A stretch of 64,000 nt of DNA, taken from Scylla paramamosain (lineage: Eukaryota > Arthropoda > Malacostraca > Decapoda > Portunidae). The notes beneath the pieces are model-generated. The model made no database searches and was not told where the DNA came from. It saw only the letters and a program-made list of their open reading frames with translations. The stretch lies in NCBI RefSeq assembly GCF_035594125.1, contig NC_087173.1, positions 15,852,255-15,916,254 of the forward strand. Direction: 5' to 3'. The translations under genes and the position numbers were made by a program. Shown one piece after another: positions 57,595 through 64,000 of the stretch; the first letter of the stretch is position 1; the number at the start of each line of letters is the position of its first letter.

Positions 57595-57698
57595 CTGCTG
57601 GATTCACATCCATGGGCATTGCTGCTGGTTCCTTCGGGGCCTCTATGATGTCTTCAGCTGCCGTAGCAAATGGGGGAATGATTGCAGCAGGCAGTACA
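57595..57698 (+). CDS. ISG12/IFI27-like gene, exon (conserved core)
   Basis: Acceptor TTTTCAG| at 57594 and donor |GTAAGT at 57699. 104 bp entering in phase 1 and leaving in phase 0, which fits the phase-1 end of the exon at 24276. The protein GFTSMGIAAGSFGASMMSS continuing AVANGGMIAAGS is the signature of the Ifi-6-16/ISG12 family: GFT..GI..GS, A..MMS.AA, ANGG. In the family the next segment starts (V)AxLQSxGAAG; no such exon was found in the remaining 6.3 kb, so it lies beyond the window. Small hydrophobic membrane protein, possibly mitochondrial and involved in innate immunity by analogy with vertebrates. Not found by ORF length because of its size. Confidence 0.9.
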
Positions 57699-58944
57699 GT
57701 AAGTTGCAGCATTCCCAACTACATAAATTAGGTTCACAAAAATTACCATGTTGATTAATCCTTTTTTTGCTGATATTAATATTACATTATGATTAGGGGA
57801 GTCTTGGCAGGATATACCGGGTTAAGAAAAGTGTAGTTTTCATTAAAGGCATCTTCTTCAGTTCTTCGTAAGCGCCTCGGAAGCAGGCATTTTCTGACGC
57901 ATTACTTTCACGCATGTCTCCTAGGAGCCTTGGAACATTACAGCTACTCCAGGCTGCAAGCCTCCGAGGCTCCCTTGGGAATTGACAGCAGAAATAGGGG
58001 GATAGTGGGACAGAATGAAAGACACAGCCACTTGCAGGCAGTGATGCAAATATGGGAGGTGAAAACAAGCTGATATGTGGGTATTGTTTTCTATAAAATC
58101 TCACGCATATAGAGTTATATGCATACAAGTCACTCACAGATGAAAACCATTATTAAAACCATATAGTGTGAATTGTTTCAAATTAAATGAGTAGTAACAT
58201 TTGCATACAATGAGTGTGGAACAGTCAAGCCTTCCAGTGGTATGCGGCATTCTGGCAGGGCAGGTAAAGGTGTTTGAGTAGCCTTCCTGTCTTGGGCCAA
58301 GACTTCCAACACTTCATTGTGTTCTAGTACAATGTCATAATGCAGTGTAAGGTCATGACTGATATGACCAATGCTCATTAAAATACTCTGCCAAATATGG
58401 CTTGCACTTCTGCAGGTGATGAAGTAGGATGGGTCTGATAAAGCAATACACAGGATCGAAGGTGGCCTCAAAATGGTGGAATTGACTCAGCATCCTTAAC
58501 AGAGACTTCTATGATCTTACTTTTACCTGGGTCTGCACCACTTCAACAATTATCCCTTCCTCCTCTCCACAAGTATCAAGTCAAGATGGATTCCATCCCG
58601 TAAGTACTTTTGTGTGTTGTAACTTACACTGTTATGAGATGATGCATGCATGTACTGTAATAGGGTATCAGGTGCATAAGGAGGAAGTGAGAAAATAGGA
58701 AATAGTAGAGAAACAACATGTATCCAGGACAAGGGTTCAGGACCACATGACTGATTATTCTTGCATTGATACTTTGATTTGGCTGAATCCCATAGGTGTA
58801 ATGCAGCACCTTGCTGAGTACATTGTGACTGTGATTGTTATGCCTATATAGAGCAGTTGAATGAAATAGGGTATCTAGTCTTGATACAATGTGAAGACAG
58901 CCATCTAGTACCCCTTGAGTGCCTCACTGTGTTCATGGTATATA
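57699..58944. other. ISG12-like intron sequence, nothing recognised
   Basis: No element ends, exons or protein-like frames that I can support. Confidence 0.4.
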
Positions 58945-59827
58945 TGTGTGTGTGTATTTACCTAGTTGTATTGTACAGGGCATGAACCAAAGCTCATTTT
59001 GTCCTGCCTCCATAACCATATTTATCCAGTTTTTCTTTAAACATGTGTACACTGTTTGCCACAACCACCTCTTCCTTCAGATCATTCCATATTTCAATAG
59101 TTTGATATGGGAAGCTGTATTTCTTGATGTTGCTTGGACATCCACTCTTCTTTATTTTCTTCACATGCCCCCTCAACTGTCGCTCTTCCTCCCATCTGTG
59201 CTACCAAGTCATTTCTGTCAGTTCTTTCTGTATTGTTTACTAATTTGTACATTGTATCAGGTCTCCTCTTTCTCTTCTCTCTTGTAGTGTTGGTAATCCC
59301 ATCTCTTCAAATCTTTCTTCATAGCTTAAGTTTTTCAATTCTGGTACCATCTTTGTTGCTATCCTCTGTATTCTTTTTAGTTTCTGTATATCTTTTTTCT
59401 ATGTGGAGCCCAAACTACTGCTGTGTATTCCAATTTAGGTCGTATCATGCTTGTTATAATTTTTTTCATAATTTCTTTATCTAAATACTTAAACACCACC
59501 CTAATATTTGTTAACAAACTGTACGTAGAGCCAAATATTTCGTTAATGTGCCTTTCAGATGATAGTGTGTTGTGGATCATAACTCCCAAATTTTTTTCTT
59601 CATTACTCTTCATTATTATTTCTCCCATTTTGTAATTCCATGAAGATCGCTTTTTACTTTTTCCTATTTCCAATATGTTGCATTTTCTGGCATTAAATTC
59701 TAGTATCCATCTTTGGCTCCATGCATGTATCTTGTCAGTAACCTTTTGTAACTCCTTGCAGTCATTTTTATTCTTTATTATTTTCATTATTTTTGTATCA
59801 TCAGCAAAAAGGTTTATATAACTATTA
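58945..59827 (-). mobile_element. LINE family C copy 7 (CR1-like), 3' part
   Basis: Minus strand. The tail TGTGTATTTACCTAGTTG is at about 58951. The C-terminus reads RGHVKKIKKSGCPSNIKKYS with WNDLKEE and FKEKLDKYGYG (58994-59176), then EYTAVVWAPHRKK and NARKCNILEIGKSKKRS (59377-59787). Subfamily close to copy 2. It abuts LINE A copy 7 at its truncated 5' end. Confidence 0.75.
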
Positions 59828-59829
59828 TC

Positions 59830-62800
59830 ATAAATGATAATTACTTCCAGTGAGGTCTAAAACACTTGATCAGGGGGTGCTGTGAACTTATCATTAAACC
59901 CAGCTGTGACCTCACTGAACATTCCCCTTTGTGTCTCACAACACAAGGGGGCAGTCACAGCCTGCCCTCTAAAGACAACTCTCCTCCTCCACACAAAACT
60001 ACAAGCACCTAATAACACACACACCCTTCACTCAAAAATTCAAAATTATCATGATGACTCCTACACCAGCCTCGGAGTCCCCATTTGGGTAGGGAACCAC
60101 AAATGTCCCCAGGTTGGACTGCCCTTCTGACAATGATCCTAAGTGTCTTGACATCCCCCTCAACTTTTTCTTCATTAATTTCTGCAACATTTGCAGTCTA
60201 AGATATAATTTTCAATCTGTAGAACACCACTTCTCCTCTTCTAAACCTCATCTTCTTTTCCTCACTGAAACTCAGGTGTTGGAGGCAACTGACAGCAGCC
60301 CCTTTTCTGTTCCCTCTTACTTTCTTTATCTTCATTTTCAATCCAAAGTTGGATGTTGTGTTTGTGTGTGCAATGACTTAACCTGCTTTCGTGCCCACAC
60401 TCTTGAATCTTCCAAGTTTTCCACCATCTGGCCATGACTACAGAGTCACTCTCAAACTAAATTTATCTGTGCTGTATACCTCTCACCTAACTCCTCTGAC
60501 TATAAGAAATTCTTTGACTACTTAACTTCAAAAGTGGAGAGCATTCTGACTCTCTTCCCTTTTGTAGAGATCTTCATTCTTGGAGACTTCACCACCAGCT
60601 TTGGCTTTCCGCTTCCTTCACTGACCATCCTGGTGAACTAACCTTCAACTTTGCTATCCTCCATGACCTAAAGCAATTGGTGCAACACCCTACTCGTATT
60701 CCTGACCGTCTTGGAGATATGCCCAGCATTCTTGACCTTTTCCTGACCTCTAATTCTTCTGCTTATGCTGTCACCCTCTCTTCCCCGTTGGGCTCCTCCG
60801 ATCACAATCTCACATCTGTATCTTGTCCTATTGCTCCAATCCCTCCTCAGGATCCCCCTAAGTGGAGGTGCCTCTGGCATTTTGCCTCTGCTAGTTGAGG
60901 GAACTTGAAGAATTATTTTGCTAATTTTTCCTTGGAGTTACTACTGCTTCCGTGTCAGAGACCTATCTTTGTGTGCTGTGCACAAAACAGAGGTGATAGT
61001 GTCTGGCATGGAGGTGTACATTCATCACTCTTTTTCTTGACTTAAACCTTTCAAACCTTGGTTTAATTATGCCTGTTCTCATGGTATACATGATAGAGAG
61101 GTAGCCCACAAAATGTACTTGAGCCTTCCATCACCAAAATCTCATGCACTTTATATTTCTGCCTGGAACCATGCCAAGTCTGTTCTCCAACTAGCCAAGG
61201 ACTCTTTCATTATTAGAAAGTGTCAGTCTTTCAAGATCTAACTCCACTCATGACTTCTGGTATCTAGCCAAAAACATCTCCAATAACTTTGCTTCTTTTC
61301 TTTCTCTATTATTTCAACCAGGTGGCACCACTGCTATCACATCTTTATTTCAACCAGATGGCACCACTGCTATCACACCTATCTCTAAAGCTGAACTCTT
61401 CGCTCAAACCTTTGCTAAAAACTCTATCTTGGACGTTCAGGGCTTGTTCTTCCCTCTCCTCCACTCACTGACTACCTCATGCTACCTATTAAAATTCTTT
61501 GCAATGATGTTTTCCATGCCCTCGCTGGCCTAAACCCTTGGAAGGCTTATGGACCTGATGGGGTCCCTCCTACTGTTCTCCGAAACTGTGCCTCCATGCT
61601 TGCACCTTGCCTAGTGAAAGTCTTTCAACTCTGTCAACATCTGCCTTTCCTTCTTGCTGGAAGTTTCCCTACATGCAGCCTGTTCCTAAAAAGGATGACC
61701 ATTCTAATCCCTCAAACTACTGTCCTATTGCTTTAATTTCTTACTTATCTAAAGTTTTTGAATTTATCCTCAACAGGAAGATTCTTAAACATCTATCACT
61801 TAACAGCCTTCTATCTGATTGCCAGTATGGGTTCTGTCAAGGCCGCTTTTGATAGAGTCTGGCACAAAGCTTTGATTTCCAAACTATCCTCCTACAGCTT
61901 CTATCCTTCTCTCTGTAGCTTCATCTCAAGTTTCCTTTCTGGCCATACTATTGCTGCTGTGGTAGACGGTCACTTTTCTCCTAAATCTATTAACAGTGGT
62001 GTTCCTCAGGGTTCTGTCCTGTCACCCACTCTTTTCCTATTATTCATCAATGATTTTCTAAACCAGACTTCATGTCATATCCAATCCAATGCTGATGATA
62101 CCACCCTGCACTTTTCCACGTCTTTTCATAAATGTCCAACCCTTTAGGAAGTAAACAGTTCACACAGGAAAGCCACAGAATGCCTGATGTATGATCTCTC
62201 AAAAATTTCTGATTGGGGCAGAGCAAACTTAGTATTGTTCAATGCCTCAAAAACTCAATTCCTCCATCTATCAACTCAACACAATCTTCCAGATAACTAT
62301 CCTCTCTTCATGAATGACACTCAACTGTCCCCCTCTTCTACACTGAACATCCTCACTCCTTTTCTTATAATCTTAACTGGAAACTTCACATCTCATCTCT
62401 AGTTAAAACATCTTTTATGAAGTTAGGCATTCTGAGATATCTTCGCCAGTTTTTCTCAGCCACTCAGGTGCTAACTATGTACAAGGGCCTTATCTGTTCA
62501 TGTATGGAGTATGTTTCACATGTCTGGGGTGTTTCACTCATACTGCCCTTGTAGACAGGGTGGAATCAAAAGCTTTTTGTTTCATCAACTCTCCTCTAAC
62601 TGATTGTCTTCAGTCTCTTTCTCATTGCTGCAATATTGCATCTCTAGCTATCTTCTACCACTATTTTCATGCTAACTGCTCTTCTGATCTTGCTAGCTGC
62701 ATGCCTCTCCTCCTCCCACGGCTTCACTGCACAAGACTTTCTTCTTTCTCTCACTCCTATTCTGTCCACCTCTCTAATGCAAGAGTTAACTAGTATTCTC

Positions 62801-62925
62801 AATCATTCACCCCTTTCTCTGGTAAACTGTGGAACTCCCTGCCTGCTTCTGTATTTTCACCTTCCTATAACTTGAATTCCTTCAAAAGGGATGTTTCAAG
62901 ATAATTATCCTTCAACTCTTCAGTA
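59830..62925 (+). mobile_element. LINE family A copy 7, internally deleted
   Basis: 5' UTR, endonuclease pieces (60114-60437; 60677-60898 with SSDHNLTS), RT (61479-62147: LNPWKAYGPDGVPP, VPQGSVLSPTLFLLFIND) and a C-terminus to about 62905. A deletion of about 120 bp at 61846 joins the VKA block directly to FDRVWH, and YADD has become NADD. A 36-bp tandem duplication lies at 61311-61382. No A-tail is present: the GGGAAAG minisatellite follows. Confidence 0.8.
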
Positions 62926-62940
62926 CTGCTTCAGGGAAAG

Positions 62941-63124
62941 GAAGGGGGAGAAAGGAAGGGAAGGGAAAGTGGAGAAAGGTAGGGAAGGGAAAGTGGAGAA
63001 AGGTAGGGAAGGGAAAGTGGAGAAAGGTAGGGAAGGGAAAGTGGAGAAAGGTAGGGAAGGGAAAGTGGAGAAAGGTAGGGAAGGGAAAGTGGAGAAAGGT
63101 AGGGAAGGGAAGAAGGAGAAAGGA

Positions 63125-63126
<2 letters not shown>
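62941..63126. repeat. 24-bp purine minisatellite, about 7 copies
   Basis: Unit GGGAAGGGAAAGTGGAGAAA plus GGTA. One frame reads as a repeated GREGKVEK octapeptide, a by-product of the repeat. Confidence 0.92.

Positions 63127-63127
<1 letters not shown>

Positions 63128-63203
<76 letters not shown>
63128..63203. repeat. (GA)38 microsatellite
   Basis: Continues directly from the purine minisatellite, then TATATAT. Confidence 0.95.
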
Positions 63204-63206
<3 letters not shown>

Positions 63207-64000
63207 ATATTACTGCTTCAGCTCCACACCTATAGGCATAGGCTTACAGGCCTAGTCATCTGTACTACAGTCACATTAGATGCAGGGTAATTTTTTTTCA
63301 ATTTTTTTTCTAATCACTGGTAAATATGGTATTAATCTTTATACCAGGCTGCAATTTCAGATCCACTTTCTTAGCTCTATACCCAACTTTATCAAAAATA
63401 TTATTAATGGTATTATTCTTATTTTTACTATTCTTACTTCTCTTTGTACATTTCATTTCTTAAATTCATGATGGTAAAGTTATAATGATTTCCATGTATT
63501 GTATTTCATAGTGGTCTGTGCTTTGTGTTGTGTGCATAAGCACTCAATAGTTATGAAATTGTTTCATAAATGCCTGCTACACTTTTTATATTGTGCTGCT
63601 GTTTCCTCCCTGATATTAATGTCTATAGACACATATAATGCCACATGGTTATACATTTCCACACATTCCAATACTGAGACTTCATGAAGTACTGTAATAG
63701 AATACGTCATGAGGTGGCGACATGATAGTTCAAGGGAGTCGGGTGGGCTTTACATTTGCCATACAGCTCTTTCAAGCCATATGTATTATAATGCAGCCAG
63801 GATTTACCATTGCTTTTAGTGTGATGATGTCACCATGCATCATTATTCACAAGTGTCTTCCACTTTTTCATGAAAAAAGATGGCAAGGCTGTGATTGTTA
63901 TTTAATGAATTCTTTAATTTTGTCTATCATACAAGGTCACAGTAACTTTATTAGTGTATGTTGTGTGCTTTAAATAAGAATTTACACAATTGACAGTGTT
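63204..64000. other. unannotated end of window
   Basis: AT-rich. No LINE, element ends or coding frame recognised, and the missing ISG12-like exon was not found here. The stretch 63204-63275 resembles 23675-23745 (GCTTCA...CTCCACACCT.TAGGC...TTACAGGCCTAG), so a short unnamed repeat follows GA arrays at both places. Confidence 0.45.

Overview
The window looks like non-coding chromosomal DNA of an arthropod, most likely a decapod crustacean and possibly a brachyuran crab. That placement is inference. It rests on AT-rich sequence with very long CT/GA/AC/AT microsatellites, degenerate CCTAA runs (the arthropod telomere unit read on the other strand), spliceosomal exon borders and dense, diverged non-LTR retrotransposons. 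Nothing prokaryotic was seen: no operons, CRISPR arrays or rRNA/tRNA genes. The only well-supported host gene is an ISG12/IFI27-like gene on the + strand. Two of its exons are visible, 24129-24276 and 57595-57698. Their phases match, and they are separated by an intron of about 33.3 kb that holds most of the transposons described here. Its first and last coding exons are not securely found. Layout. 1-2.5 kb: a Harbinger-type transposase exon, a small unknown coding relic and two hairpins. 2.5-7.1 kb: LINE fragments (families F, A and B-like). 7.1-14.3 kb: a LINE A copy broken by a 505-bp hAT-type element (8-bp target duplication) and by a gypsy LTR element (171-bp LTRs, 5-bp target duplication). 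14.3-18.95 kb: an apparently intact two-ORF LINE (family B). ORF1 carries a PHD finger and an SGNH-esterase domain. ORF2 carries endonuclease and reverse transcriptase, and is in the same frame as ORF1 behind a single UGA. 19-24 kb: a 538-bp perfect-looking tandem duplication with telomere-like CCTAA runs, microsatellites and LINE pieces. 24.1-24.3 kb: host exon. 24.3-32.1 kb: CR1-like LINEs (family C) stacked head to tail, each starting at the tail of the previous one. 32.2-38.5 kb: a degraded env-bearing gypsy (errantivirus-like) element interrupted by a 370-bp hAT MITE. 38.8-51.45 kb: a minus-strand copia-like element with an initiator-Met-type primer site. It is split by a probable solo LTR, which is split by a Tigger element, which is split by LINE A; the same copia copy is split again by another LINE A, which is split by a CR1-like LINE. 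51.45-57.4 kb: LINE pieces, minisatellites and microsatellites. 57.6 kb: host exon. 58.9-62.9 kb: more C and A LINEs. The last kilobase holds a minisatellite and unannotated DNA. Apart from the host exons and LINE B, nearly all coding sequence is broken by stops, frameshifts, deletions or insertions, so I annotate those parts as pseudogenes or mobile elements. Family letters A-F are my own labels for sequences that recur within this window; no database was consulted.
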